From the NCBI GenBank assembly GCA_937998045.1, contig CALKVG010000054.1, positions 1 through 19,667 on the forward strand: DNA of 19,667 nt, given 5' to 3'. Both the position numbers and the translations under genes were made by a program. The notes beneath the pieces are model-generated. The model saw only the letters and a program-made list of their open reading frames with translations, was not told the DNA's origin and did no database searches. Positions 7,708 to 15,112 of the stretch are shown one piece after another; within the stretch, counting starts at the first letter, position 1; each line of letters opens with the position of its first letter. Source of the DNA: an uncultured Myxococcales bacterium. Lineage in GTDB: Bacteria; Myxococcota_A; Polyangia; Polyangiales; Polyangiaceae.

Positions 7708-9209
7708 CGGCGACGCCGGTCGGCCGGCGTGCAGGTAGCACGCCGGCACTCTCTCCCTCCGAGTCGATCGCGGACTACGTCGTGGTCGGTAGCGGCGCCG
7801 GTGGAGCCACGGCGGCGCTCGTCCTTGCCGAGGCCCGGCGCGACGTGATCGTCCTCGAAGAGGGTCCGGTCGTGCGCGACGCCGACCGCGGGCAAGGGGC
7901 GACCGAGGCCTTCATGCGCCTGTTCCGCGACCGCGGGACGCAGGTGGCGATGGGGCGCAGCGTCATCCCGATCCTCCAGGGGAGGTGCGTCGGCGGTACC
8001 ACGGTCGTCAACGGCGCCATCGTGTGGCGTCTGCCCGAGGACGCGTACGAGCGCTGCTTCGGGGAGGCCGGCGCGCGCGAGGTGGTGCCGCTGCGCGAGC
8101 TCGAGCGGCGTATGGAGCGGATCGAGCGCGACCTCTCCGTCGCCCCCGCGCCCGATCGCCTGCTCGGCGGGAACGGCACGCTGATGAAGGTCGGCGTCGA
8201 GAAGCTCGGGTGGCGGGGCCACGCCATCCGACGCAACGTTCTCGACTGCCAGGGCAGCGGGCGCTGCCTCGAGGCGTGCCCGACCAAGCGCAAGCAGAGC
8301 ATGGAGGTCACGTACTTGCCGCGCGCCCAGGCGCTCGGCGCTCGCATCCTCGCCGATCACGAGGTGCGCCTCGTCGAGACGAGCGCGGCCCGCGCGGTGG
8401 CCGTCTCCGGGACGCGTGCCGACGGCTCGCCGTTCCGCGTGGCCGCGCGTCGGGGCGTGGTCCTCGCAGCCAGCGCTGTGCAGACGCCATGCATTCTGCG
8501 GCGGTCGGGCATCGGCCCGCGCGCCCACGTCGGCACGCACTTCCGCGCGCACCCCGGCACGGCCGTGGCGGGCGTGTACCGCGACGCCGTCCGCTCGTGG
8601 GAGGGCGCATCGCAATCGTTCGAGGTCGACGAGTTTCGTGGCCAGGGTTTCAAGATGGAGGTCGTGAGTCTGCCCGTGGAGCTCGCCGGCGTCCGCCTCC
8701 CGGGACTGGGCGAGGGTTTCCAGCGCTCGATCGCCGATTACCCGAACATGGCGGTCTGGGGCGTGCAGGTCCGCGCGGAGGCCGAGGGCACGGTCGCGCC
8801 GCAGGGCGACCGTTCGCGGATCGTCTACACGCCGTCTGCCGCCGACATGGCGCGCTTCCGGACTGGCGTCGAGCGCCTCGCCGAGCTCCACTTCGCCGCC
8901 GGCGCGATGCGCGTCTATCCCGGCGTGCACGGAGGGCCGGACGTCCTCCGATCGCCCGACGAGATCCCCCTCTTGCGCGACCTCCCGCTCGATCCGCGCA
9001 ACTACTCGCTCATCGCGGCGCACTTCTTCGGCACCTGCCGCATGGCTCGCGACCCCGACGCGGGCGTGACCGGCTTCGACGGCGCGGTGCACGGCGTGCG
9101 CGGCCTCTGGGTCCTCGACGCTTCGATCTTCCCCACGAACCTCGGCGTCAACCCGCAACACCCGATCATGGCGCTGGCGATGCTGCTCGCCGAGCGTATC
9201 GCGGGGTAG
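7704..9209 (+). CDS. GMC-family FAD-dependent oxidoreductase (long-chain alcohol oxidase-like)
   Basis: The protein is 501 residues. The N-terminal ADP-binding fold is 'DYVVVGSGAGGATAA' with G-x-G-x-x-G at residues 29-34. 'GRCVGGTTVVNGAIVWR' fits the GMC FAD-contact motif. A cysteine cluster, Cys182-x5-Cys188-x3-Cys192 followed by 'PTKRKQS', resembles the cluster of plant/yeast FAO-type long-chain alcohol oxidases and related bacterial GMC enzymes. At the C-terminus are 'HFFGTCRM' (His440) and 'GVNPQHPIMALA' (His486), which correspond to the catalytic pair of GMC enzymes; 'LWVLDASIFPT' precedes the second. It should oxidise an alcohol or sterol-like hydroxyl using FAD. No signal or Tat peptide is visible, so it is cytosolic or held at the membrane by the small upstream protein. 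GTG 7704 overlaps the upstream TGA by 4 bp, indicating coupled translation. Confidence 0.9.
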   Translation: MTATPVGRRAGSTPALSPSESIADYVVVGSGAGGATAALVLAEARRDVIVLEEGPVVRDADRGQGATEAFMRLFRDRGTQVAMGRSVIPILQGRCVGGTTVVNGAIVWRLPEDAYERCFGEAGAREVVPLRELERRMERIERDLSVAPAPDRLLGGNGTLMKVGVEKLGWRGHAIRRNVLDCQGSGRCLEACPTKRKQSMEVTYLPRAQALGARILADHEVRLVETSAARAVAVSGTRADGSPFRVAARRGVVLAASAVQTPCILRRSGIGPRAHVGTHFRAHPGTAVAGVYRDAVRSWEGASQSFEVDEFRGQGFKMEVVSLPVELAGVRLPGLGEGFQRSIADYPNMAVWGVQVRAEAEGTVAPQGDRSRIVYTPSAADMARFRTGVERLAELHFAAGAMRVYPGVHGGPDVLRSPDEIPLLRDLPLDPRNYSLIAAHFFGTCRMARDPDAGVTGFDGAVHGVRGLWVLDASIFPTNLGVNPQHPIMALAMLLAERIAG

Positions 9210-9272
9210 CGCGCGCCCCGGAGCGCGACGCCCTTTGCCACGGGCGACCCGCCGCGCTTACTCTGCCAACCC

Positions 9273-10040
9273 ATGCTCCTCGCAGTCGACGTGGGCAACA
9301 CGAACATCGTCTTCGGGCTCTTCGACGGCGAGCGGCTCGCGTATCAGTTTCGGGTCGAGAGCGCGCGCGGCCGCACGGCCGACGAATACGCGGTCCAGCT
9401 GCGCACGCTGCTCTCGATGCACGGCGTCGCGCCCGACGCGGTGCAAGCGGCCATCGTCGCGTGCGTCGTGCCGTCGCTCACCGAATCGATGCTCCAGCTG
9501 GTGCGATCGTCCTTCGGGCGCGAGGCCCTCGTCGTCGGGCCCGGCATCCGCACCGGAATGGCGATCCTCATCGAGAACCCGCGCGAGGTGGGCGCGGATC
9601 GCATCGCCGACGCCGTCGCCGGCTACGAGAAGGCGAAGGGCGGGGTCATCGTGGTCGACTTCGGCACGTCGACGAACTTCGACGTCGTCACGCCGAAGGG
9701 AGAGTACCTCGGCGGAGTGCTCGCGCCTGGCCTCCAGATCAGCGCGGACGCGCTCTTCGCGCGCGCCGCCAAGCTGCCCCGCGTCGAGATCGTCAAGCCG
9801 CCCAAGGTCGTCGGCCGGAACACCGTGCACGCGATGCAATCCGGCATCGTCTACGGGTACGTAGGCCTGGTCGACGGGCTCGTCGAGAGGCTCCTCGCCG
9901 AGCTCGGGTACCCGTGCGCGGTCATCGCGACCGGCGGACTCGCGTCGCTCATCGCGCCGCTGTCGAAGACCATCGGCGAGACCGACGACATCCTCACGCT
10001 CACCGGGTTGCGCCTCCTCTACGAGCGCAACCGCTCGTAG
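9273..10040 (+). CDS. coaX: Type III pantothenate kinase
   Basis: CoaX phosphorylates pantothenate with ATP, the first step of coenzyme A synthesis, and belongs to the ASKHA fold. At 255 residues it has the family length. It opens with the phosphate-binding D6-V-G-N-T-N11 motif. 'GPGIRTGM', 'GADRIADA', 'VVDFGTSTNFDVV', 'GGVLAPG' and 'GYVGLVDGL' follow in the expected order. The second phosphate loop reads GTSTN where many homologues have GTATT. No Shine-Dalgarno precedes the ATG, but the family's conserved start begins immediately. It lies 63 bp after the GMC gene and 14 bp before the permease. A perfect hairpin covers its last codons and stop. Confidence 0.95.
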   Translation: MLLAVDVGNTNIVFGLFDGERLAYQFRVESARGRTADEYAVQLRTLLSMHGVAPDAVQAAIVACVVPSLTESMLQLVRSSFGREALVVGPGIRTGMAILIENPREVGADRIADAVAGYEKAKGGVIVVDFGTSTNFDVVTPKGEYLGGVLAPGLQISADALFARAAKLPRVEIVKPPKVVGRNTVHAMQSGIVYGYVGLVDGLVERLLAELGYPCAVIATGGLASLIAPLSKTIGETDDILTLTGLRLLYERNRS

Positions 10041-10042
10041 AG
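10017..10042 (+). other. 11-bp perfect hairpin across the coaX stop codon
   Basis: Arms 10017-10027 and 10032-10042 are perfect complements around a CAAC tetraloop; the TAG stop (10038-10040) is in the 3' arm. No U-tract follows, so it is not a canonical terminator. It sits 12 bases before the start codon of the permease gene and could affect read-through or coupling. Confidence 0.6.
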
Positions 10043-10054
10043 CGGGCGCTGTCG

Positions 10055-11032
10055 ATGCGCGGCATCGTCATCGTCGGCGCGAGCGTGGCCGCGCTCCTCC
10101 TCGCGATCGCGCTGGGGGTGTCCTTCGGCAGCGGCTCGGCGACGGCGCTCGATCTCCTCCGCAGCGGGTCGCGCGCGCACGACATCGTCGTCGGCTACCG
10201 CCTCCCGCGCGTGCTCCTCGGCGCCGTCGCGGGCATCGGGCTCGCGACGGTAGGAGCGGCGTTCCAAGCGGTCCTGCGCAATCCGCTGGCCGAGCCCTAC
10301 ATCCTCGGCGTCTCCGGTGGCGCCGCGCTCGGGGCCACGCTGGCCATTGCGGCGGGAACGTCGGTCGGTCTGTGGGGCGCGGCCGGCGTTCCGGCGGCGG
10401 CGTTCCTGGGCGGCGTCGGCGCGACCGGCGTCGTCTGGGCGCTCGTGCGCGCCGGGCGGGCCGGCGGCGCCTCCGTTCTCCTCGCCGGTGTCGTCGTCAA
10501 CTCGATCGCGGGTGCGTGCATCACGCTGATCGAGTCGCTGGCCGAGCCCACTCGCCTGCAGTCGCTGCTCTGGTGGCTCATGGGATTCCTCGACGTGCCG
10601 TCGTGGGAACAGCTCGCGTTCGTCGCGCTGTACGTCGCCGCCGGCGTGACCGTGCTCGCGGCCGATGCGGCGCGAATGAACTTGCTCGCGCTCGGGGACG
10701 AGCAGGCCGCTTCCCTGGGCGTGGACGTCGCGTCGCTCGAGCGGCGGACCTTCTTCGCGTGCGCCGCCGTCGTGGGAGCCGTCGTCAGCGCGACGGGGCT
10801 CATCGGCTTCGTCGGTCTCGTCGTCCCCCAGGCCGTCCGCCGCCTACTCGGCCCGGACCTGCGCGGCGTCCTCCCGGCGTCCGGGTTCGCCGGGGGCGCC
10901 ACGCTCGTTGTCTGCGACCTCATCGTCCGCGTCCTCGCGCCCCGGTTGCACACGGAGGTCCCCGTCGGCGCGGTCACGGCCCTGGTGGGAGGGCCGGTGT
11001 TCCTCGTTTTGCTCCGGAAGACGGCGACGTAA
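10055..11032 (+). CDS. FecCD/BtuC-type ABC transporter permease
   Basis: This 325-residue polytopic membrane protein belongs to the FecCD family, the permease subunits for siderophores, haem or cobalamin (BtuC is of similar size). The hallmark segment 'RLPRVLLGAVAGIGLATVGAAFQ...NPLAEPYILGVSGGAALGA' follows the first helix. 'LGVDVASLERR' and 'GLIGFVGLVVPQAVRRLLGPDLR' are the conserved cytoplasmic loop that contacts the ATPase, and 'E-V-P-V-G-A-V-T-A-L-V-G-G-P-V-F' closes the protein. About nine or ten hydrophobic helices are visible. No ATPase or substrate-binding gene accompanies it: the next gene is on the other strand and the previous gene is coaX. Partners must therefore be encoded elsewhere. 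The ATG lacks a clear ribosome-binding site, which fits coupling to coaX. The substrate is undetermined. Confidence 0.9.
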   Translation: MRGIVIVGASVAALLLAIALGVSFGSGSATALDLLRSGSRAHDIVVGYRLPRVLLGAVAGIGLATVGAAFQAVLRNPLAEPYILGVSGGAALGATLAIAAGTSVGLWGAAGVPAAAFLGGVGATGVVWALVRAGRAGGASVLLAGVVVNSIAGACITLIESLAEPTRLQSLLWWLMGFLDVPSWEQLAFVALYVAAGVTVLAADAARMNLLALGDEQAASLGVDVASLERRTFFACAAVVGAVVSATGLIGFVGLVVPQAVRRLLGPDLRGVLPASGFAGGATLVVCDLIVRVLAPRLHTEVPVGAVTALVGGPVFLVLLRKTAT

Positions 11033-11671
11033 CTACTTGAGCAGCTTGAAGGCCCGCGGCGACCAGTCGCTACGCGCGATGCCGGGGATGCACCACAGCA
11101 TGCAGAGCGGCTCGATGGCGCGCGCGGCCTCCGCCTTGCCCATGTCGGCCGACTCCCAGCCGAACTGCTCGAGGATGCCCGTAACCGTCTTCTTCGCGGC
11201 ATCGTCGTTGCCGCAGATGAACATCGTCGGGCGCTCCTTGAACGACGGATTCACCATGCACGTGCCGCCGACCGAGTTGAACGCCTTCACGAAGCGAGCC
11301 TCGGGAAACTCGCGCTGCAGGCGCTCCATCAGCGAATCGTTGATCCCCGTGAAAAACTGGAGGACGCCGTGCACGGGCGGTGCTTCCGCGATGGGGTTGG
11401 TCGCATCGATCACCGTCTTGCCGCCGAGGTTCCCGGCGCCCGCGAGGCGAAGCGACTCCGCGGCCGCCGTGCCCTTGGCCGCGAGCACGATCACCTCGCC
11501 GAAGCGCGCGGCGTCGGCGTTCGAGCCGAGTTTGGCCTTCGGGTTCTGCGCTGCCCACTCCTTCAGCTTCGCGGAAGCGCGAGTGCCGAGCGTCACCTCG
11601 TGACCGTGCTTCAGGAAGCCAGCGCCGAGAATCTGAGCCACGCCGCCCGAACCGAGAATGCCGACCTTCAT
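11033..11671 (-). CDS. F420H2:NADP oxidoreductase-like NAD(P)-binding protein
   Basis: This 212-residue Rossmann protein starts with 'KVGILGSGGVAQILGAGFLKHGHEVTLGTR'; the T-R after strand 2 is typical of NADP specificity. The overall layout ('VIVLAAKGTAA', 'VIDATNPI', 'FVKAFNSVGGTCMVNP', 'ICGNDDAAKKTV', 'GWESADMG') is that of the coenzyme F420-dependent NADP reductase family. Many bacterial members of this family do not use F420, and nothing in the window indicates F420 synthesis, so the substrate is open. The frame is open upstream, but ATG 11671 has GGAGG five bases before it. It is divergent from the MFS gene (55 bp between starts) and its stop lies next to the convergent permease stop. 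Confidence 0.85.
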   Translation of the reverse strand: MKVGILGSGGVAQILGAGFLKHGHEVTLGTRASAKLKEWAAQNPKAKLGSNADAARFGEVIVLAAKGTAAAESLRLAGAGNLGGKTVIDATNPIAEAPPVHGVLQFFTGINDSLMERLQREFPEARFVKAFNSVGGTCMVNPSFKERPTMFICGNDDAAKKTVTGILEQFGWESADMGKAEAARAIEPLCMLWCIPGIARSDWSPRAFKLLK

Positions 11672-11676
11672 GGGAG

Positions 11677-11681
11677 CCTCC
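11677..11681 (-). promoter_or_regulatory. Ribosome-binding site of the F420-reductase-like gene
   Basis: GGAGG on the minus strand, five bases before ATG 11671. It decides this start over the in-frame ATG at 11860, which would overlap the MFS gene. Confidence 0.75.
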
Positions 11682-11726
11682 GTTGGTCTTTTCGACGACG
11701 AGGGTAGCGCTTGACGCGGAGGGCCG

Positions 11727-13028
11727 ATGCCGAAAGCATTCCGCTCGGTGGGCGCTGCGACTCCGGATGCCGCGGGGAACCGACCGCCCACGCGCCGCGC
11801 GGGTACGGCATTCGTCCTCGTCACGGTTCTGCTCGACACGCTGGGGTTGGGGCTCATCATCCCCGTCGCCCCTCGCCTGGTCGCGAGCTTCCTCCACGAC
11901 GACCTGAGCGCCGCCTCGCACTACTTCGGCGTCCTCGTCTCGCTTTACGCCGCGATGCAGTTTCTCTTCGCGCCGGTCGTCGGGGGCATCAGCGACCGGT
12001 TCGGGCGCCGCCCGGTCATCTTCCTCTCCTTGCTGGGGGCCGCCGCGAGCTACCTCCTGAGCGGCTTCGCGCCCGCCCTCTGGTGGTTGTTCCTCGGCCG
12101 CTTCATCACTGGCATCACCGCCGCCAGCTTCTCGGCCGCCAACGCCTACATCGCCGACGTGACGCCCCCGCAGAAACGCGCGTCGAACTTCGGCATGGTC
12201 GGCGCGGTCTTCGGCCTGGGCTTCATCCTCGGCCCTGCGCTCGGGGGCGCGCTCGGGGACGTCGGCCTGCGACTCCCGTATTTCGTGGGCGCGGGCCTGA
12301 ATTTCGTCAACCTGCTCTACGGCCTCTTCGTTTTGCCTGAGTCGTTGCCCCGCGAGAACCGAAGGCCCTTCTCCCTTGCGCGGGCCAATCCGCTCGGTTC
12401 GCTGCGCGCACTCGGGCGTCACCCCGTCGTCCTCGGGTTGACCGGAACGATGATGTGCAGCTTCCTCGCGCAGTGGATCCTTCAGAGCGTCTGGGCGCTC
12501 CACACGCAGTCGCGCTTCGGTTGGTCGCTCCGGATGGTCGGCGTCTCGCTCATGGTCGTTGGCCTCGCGACCGCCGTCGTGCAAGGGGTGCTCGTTCGCG
12601 CTCTCGTCCCGCGCCTGGGAGAGCGCCGCGCCCTGCTCGTCGGTCTCGTCCTCGGCGTGGCCGGACACACGGCGCTCGGTCTCGCGTACCGCGGCTGGAT
12701 GATGATGACGTTCGTGCCCTTGCTGGCGCTCGCGGGACTGGCGGGCCCGGCCATACAGGCGATCATCTCGCGTGAGGTCGCGGCGTCCGAGCAGGGGGAG
12801 CTGCAGGGCGCGCTGAATAGCCTGTCGGGCATCGCCGCGATCGTCGGACCACTCATCGGGACCAACCTGTTCGCGCGCTTCGCTCCTCCCGACGCGCAGC
12901 CTCATCTCCCCGGCGCGCCGTTCTTCGCGTCCGCCCTGTTCGACGCAATCGGACTCGCGCTGGCCGTTCGCCTCTTTCGCGCTCCACGCCGTGCCGCGTC
13001 GGCCGCGCCCGAGGAGGGGACGGCTTAA
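11727..13028 (+). CDS. MFS transporter, Tet(A)/TCR-like drug:proton antiporter family
   Basis: This 433-residue protein has about 12 hydrophobic segments. The first helix reads 'LVTVLLDTLGLGLIIPVAPRL', typical of the Tet/TCR branch (DHA1). Motif A is 'GGISDRFGRRPVIFLSL' after helix 2, and the motif C-like 'GFILGPALGG' is in helix 5. 'AYIADVTPPQKRASNFGMVGAVFG' between helices 4 and 5 is also characteristic. It is predicted to export a small hydrophobic compound in exchange for protons through the inner membrane; substrate unknown, and tetracycline resistance cannot be assumed. GGAGGG lies 3 to 4 bases before ATG 11727. A 78-bp gap separates its end from the convergent TPR gene. Confidence 0.9.
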   Translation: MPKAFRSVGAATPDAAGNRPPTRRAGTAFVLVTVLLDTLGLGLIIPVAPRLVASFLHDDLSAASHYFGVLVSLYAAMQFLFAPVVGGISDRFGRRPVIFLSLLGAAASYLLSGFAPALWWLFLGRFITGITAASFSAANAYIADVTPPQKRASNFGMVGAVFGLGFILGPALGGALGDVGLRLPYFVGAGLNFVNLLYGLFVLPESLPRENRRPFSLARANPLGSLRALGRHPVVLGLTGTMMCSFLAQWILQSVWALHTQSRFGWSLRMVGVSLMVVGLATAVVQGVLVRALVPRLGERRALLVGLVLGVAGHTALGLAYRGWMMMTFVPLLALAGLAGPAIQAIISREVAASEQGELQGALNSLSGIAAIVGPLIGTNLFARFAPPDAQPHLPGAPFFASALFDAIGLALAVRLFRAPRRAASAAPEEGTA

Positions 13029-13058
13029 GTGGGGCTAACGCCCCCTCGTCGCTTCGAG

Positions 13059-13097
13059 CGCCGAGTATTGGGCCCCGGTAGCTCCGCGACTCGGCGC
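13059..13097. terminator. Inverted repeat between convergent MFS and TPR genes
   Basis: Arms 13059-13066 and 13089-13096 (CGCCGAGT / ACTCGGCG) are perfect and extend one pair outward (13058/13097), with a 22-base GC-rich loop. A smaller GGGGC-TAAC-GCCCC hairpin sits at 13031-13044. Neither has a T-tract. Position between two converging genes suggests a bidirectional stop, but this is weak. Confidence 0.3.
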
Positions 13098-13106
13098 AGT
13101 ACGCGC

Positions 13107-14270
13107 TCAGGTCTTCTGCTGGGCGGTCTGCGCGAGTTGCTGCTGCTGCTGCTGGAGCATCTGCGAGACGGCGCGCGATCGCTCGATCGCAAACTGCTTC
13201 ACGTCTCGCACCTGGCTCGTGGCCAGCTTGTTCAAGAGGGCGGTGATCTTCTGAAGATCACGCAGATGGAAGAGCGCCTCGAAGTAATTGTGCGCGATCC
13301 GCACGTCCCGCATCATGAGCGCCTCGTGCGGGGCGAGTAGCTTGACGACCTCGTCGATCTTGCCGGCCTGACCGTGCAGCGCAGACAGGCACAGGAGGGC
13401 CAGTGCGTCGCCCGGCGCGCGGTCGACCGCCTTCTTCGCGAAGCCGATCGCCCTCTGCCGAGCGGCCTCCTCCTTGGCGTCGCTCGCGTAGAAACCCTGG
13501 AGCGCAATGTACGGCGCCGAACACTTCGTGTTCACTGGCGCGTTCGCGAGCTCCTCGATCTCCTTGATCATGTCGTCGTCGCCGCGCTGCTCGCGGATCG
13601 AATTCGCGAGGTAGGCCCAGGCGTCGACCGAGTTGTTGTCGATCTGGATGGCGCGCTCGGTGTTCTCCCGCTCCCCCTTGCGGTCGCCCTTCTCCTTCAT
13701 GACCTTCGCCAGCTGCAGGCTGGGGAAGGGGGAGTCCTTCAGCAGGTTCTGCGCCCCGCGGAGCGTGGCCTCTGCCTTGTCCAGTCGCTTCTGCGCGAGC
13801 TGCGCGACGCCGAGACCGAGCCAGTCCTCCCCGTCGCCGCCGAGCGCGACGATCTTGGACAGGACCTTCTCCGCCTTCTCGTGCCGGCCGTACTTCATCA
13901 GCTCCTGAGCGAAAATGCGTCCACGGTTCAAATCTTCGCCGCCCTCGTTCCAGTGCTTTTCGAGGCCGTTCAGCAGGTCCTCGAGCCCGATCGCGATGGG
14001 CCGGCCCTGCTCGTCTTGCACCTGGACGGCCGGCCCGTTGAAGCCGAGGAGCTTCCACACCTCATCCATCTGGAGGGCCACCGGTCCGTCCACGATCTTC
14101 TTTTCGACGGGGGTTCCGTTCGCATTGATGGGAAGGAGCACGAGCGCGTTGCCGGGCACGCCGTTCGGGAAAGCGGTGATCGGCGCCAGGATTGCTGCGC
14201 CGCCCTTGAGCTGAATGCCGGGGCCGACGGTTCCGGGCGCCGGCGCGGGCTTGGTGGGCAAGTTGGACAT
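13107..14270 (-). CDS. Tetratricopeptide-repeat protein with glutamine-rich tail
   Basis: This 387-residue protein has no signal peptide. Residues 1-110 are not TPR-like: a Pro/Gly-rich start, then 'GGAAILAPITAFPNG' and 'LQMDEVWKLLGFNGPAVQV', which may be a small beta domain. From about residue 120, helical repeats with TPR spacing follow ('AQELMKYGRHEKAEKVLSKIV', 'DWLGLGVAQLAQKRLDKAEATL', 'SLQLAKVMKEKGDRKGERENTERAIQID', 'NSVDAWAYLANS'). It ends with LQQQQQQLAQTAQQ, encoded by a short CAG repeat. It is likely a cytosolic scaffold or interaction protein; the partner is unknown. It lies 54 bp downstream of a small lipoprotein gene on the same strand. The ribosome-binding site is weak (AGG seven bases before ATG). 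Confidence 0.85.
   Translation of the reverse strand: MSNLPTKPAPAPGTVGPGIQLKGGAAILAPITAFPNGVPGNALVLLPINANGTPVEKKIVDGPVALQMDEVWKLLGFNGPAVQVQDEQGRPIAIGLEDLLNGLEKHWNEGGEDLNRGRIFAQELMKYGRHEKAEKVLSKIVALGGDGEDWLGLGVAQLAQKRLDKAEATLRGAQNLLKDSPFPSLQLAKVMKEKGDRKGERENTERAIQIDNNSVDAWAYLANSIREQRGDDDMIKEIEELANAPVNTKCSAPYIALQGFYASDAKEEAARQRAIGFAKKAVDRAPGDALALLCLSALHGQAGKIDEVVKLLAPHEALMMRDVRIAHNYFEALFHLRDLQKITALLNKLATSQVRDVKQFAIERSRAVSQMLQQQQQQLAQTAQQKT
13138..13154 (-). repeat. Short trinucleotide (CAG) repeat in the TPR gene
   Basis: Five TGC units plus TG on the plus strand, read as CAG codons on the minus strand, give most of the six-glutamine run near the C-terminus. Confidence 0.8.
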
Positions 14271-14324
14271 GGGGGAGCCTGCTCTAGCACACGCTTCGTC
14301 GCGTCGCGCGCCGCTCGTCGCGCG

Positions 14325-14519
14325 TTACTTCGCGGCGCCCGACGAGGGCGCCGGCGTGGGGGTCGCGGCAGCAGCCGAGCCGCCGGGCGCACCCGGTTTC
14401 TCTACGGTTACGGTGGTCTGGTCGTTTGCCGGCTGCTGGTTCGAGGCGCCGCACGCACCCAGGCAGAGAGCGCCGGTCGCCAGCGCGGCGGCGACACAAA
14501 GTCTGCAGTATTTTTCCAT
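14325..14519 (-). CDS. Small lipoprotein with Pro/Ala/Thr-rich tail
   Basis: This is a 64-residue protein. The N-terminus M-E-K-Y-C-R is followed by a hydrophobic stretch (LCVAAALATGALCLGA) ending in L-G-A-C, a clear lipobox with Cys23. The mature part is only 42 residues: N/Q-rich, then a 'TTVTVEKPGAPGG' stretch and an Ala/Thr/Pro-rich tail, with no folded domain visible. It is expected to be lipid-anchored at the periplasmic face of the envelope. The frame is open 75 codons upstream, but that part lacks any plausible protein character and ATG 14519 is placed exactly for a signal peptide. It probably shares a transcript with the TPR gene downstream. Function unknown; it could be a spacer or structural lipoprotein. 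Confidence 0.7.
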   Translation of the reverse strand: MEKYCRLCVAAALATGALCLGACGASNQQPANDQTTVTVEKPGAPGGSAAAATPTPAPSSGAAK

Positions 14520-15112
14520 ATCTCGAGCATACGCTTGTTCGGACACTCGCCCCAAGGGCGGAGGGGCAGCGCGAATGGCGCACAAGCAGCCGTCAAACTT
14601 CGAACGCCCCGGGGTCGAAATGAGTCGCCCTTCGCGTGATTTCCCGCATTTAACGAGCGGCCCCGGTGTTGCGTATAGGTGACCCATCCATGGGGGTACC
14701 GTTGAACCTCGCACGAAGAACACCAGTGCCGCCCAGCCGAGCACGCAACTCCCGCTTCCTCTCCGGCGCCTTCAACGCGCGTCCGGAGCCTTCCGCAGCC
14801 GACGGCGCACGGAGCGAACGCCCTCCCAGCCTGCCTGTGCCGTGCGGCGCGCAGAGCGATCATCCTCCGGCTACCCACTCCGCCCGACCCGACAGAACGT
14901 CGGACGCACCTCCGCGGAGTGAGCGATCGCCCTCCTCGCCCGGTGACCTCGGGAGCCGTCCCCCGCCCAGCGGCGAGTTCGCTCGCCCGAGTCCCGCGAG
15001 GGAGCGAACTGCACGAGACGACTTCGCACAATCCGAACTGGACCGTGCGCTGTCGAGCTCGCCCACTCTGCCTTGCTCCGGACCCTCCGCGAGGAATACA
15101 TACGGGGCCGTG
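14520..15112. other. 593-bp region between divergent lipoprotein and Crp/Fnr genes
   Basis: No RNA gene or known motif is recognised. The plus-strand frame of the Crp/Fnr gene stays open back to 14666, with an ATG at 14690. The implied 141-residue extension is Ser/Pro/Arg/Ala-rich and has about 70% G/C at third codon positions by hand count, against about 88% in the first 50 codons of the regulator. I therefore read it as leader or promoter DNA, not as coding. A TATAGGT at 14674-14680 is a possible -10 element without a convincing -35. Confidence 0.45.

Noticed and set aside
7611..9161. Long minus-strand open frame opposite the GMC oxidoreductase
   Set aside because: The plus-strand frame has clear FAD and catalytic motifs; the antisense product is compositionally biased and unlike any family.
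11070..12905. Minus-strand open frame of over 600 codons across the MFS and F420-reductase-like genes
   Set aside because: It spans two well-supported genes in another frame, and its product is a charged low-complexity shadow.
13031..13044. GGGGC-TAAC-GCCCC hairpin as a terminator of the MFS gene
   Set aside because: Only a 5-bp stem and no T-tract; mentioned with the neighbouring inverted repeat but not called separately.
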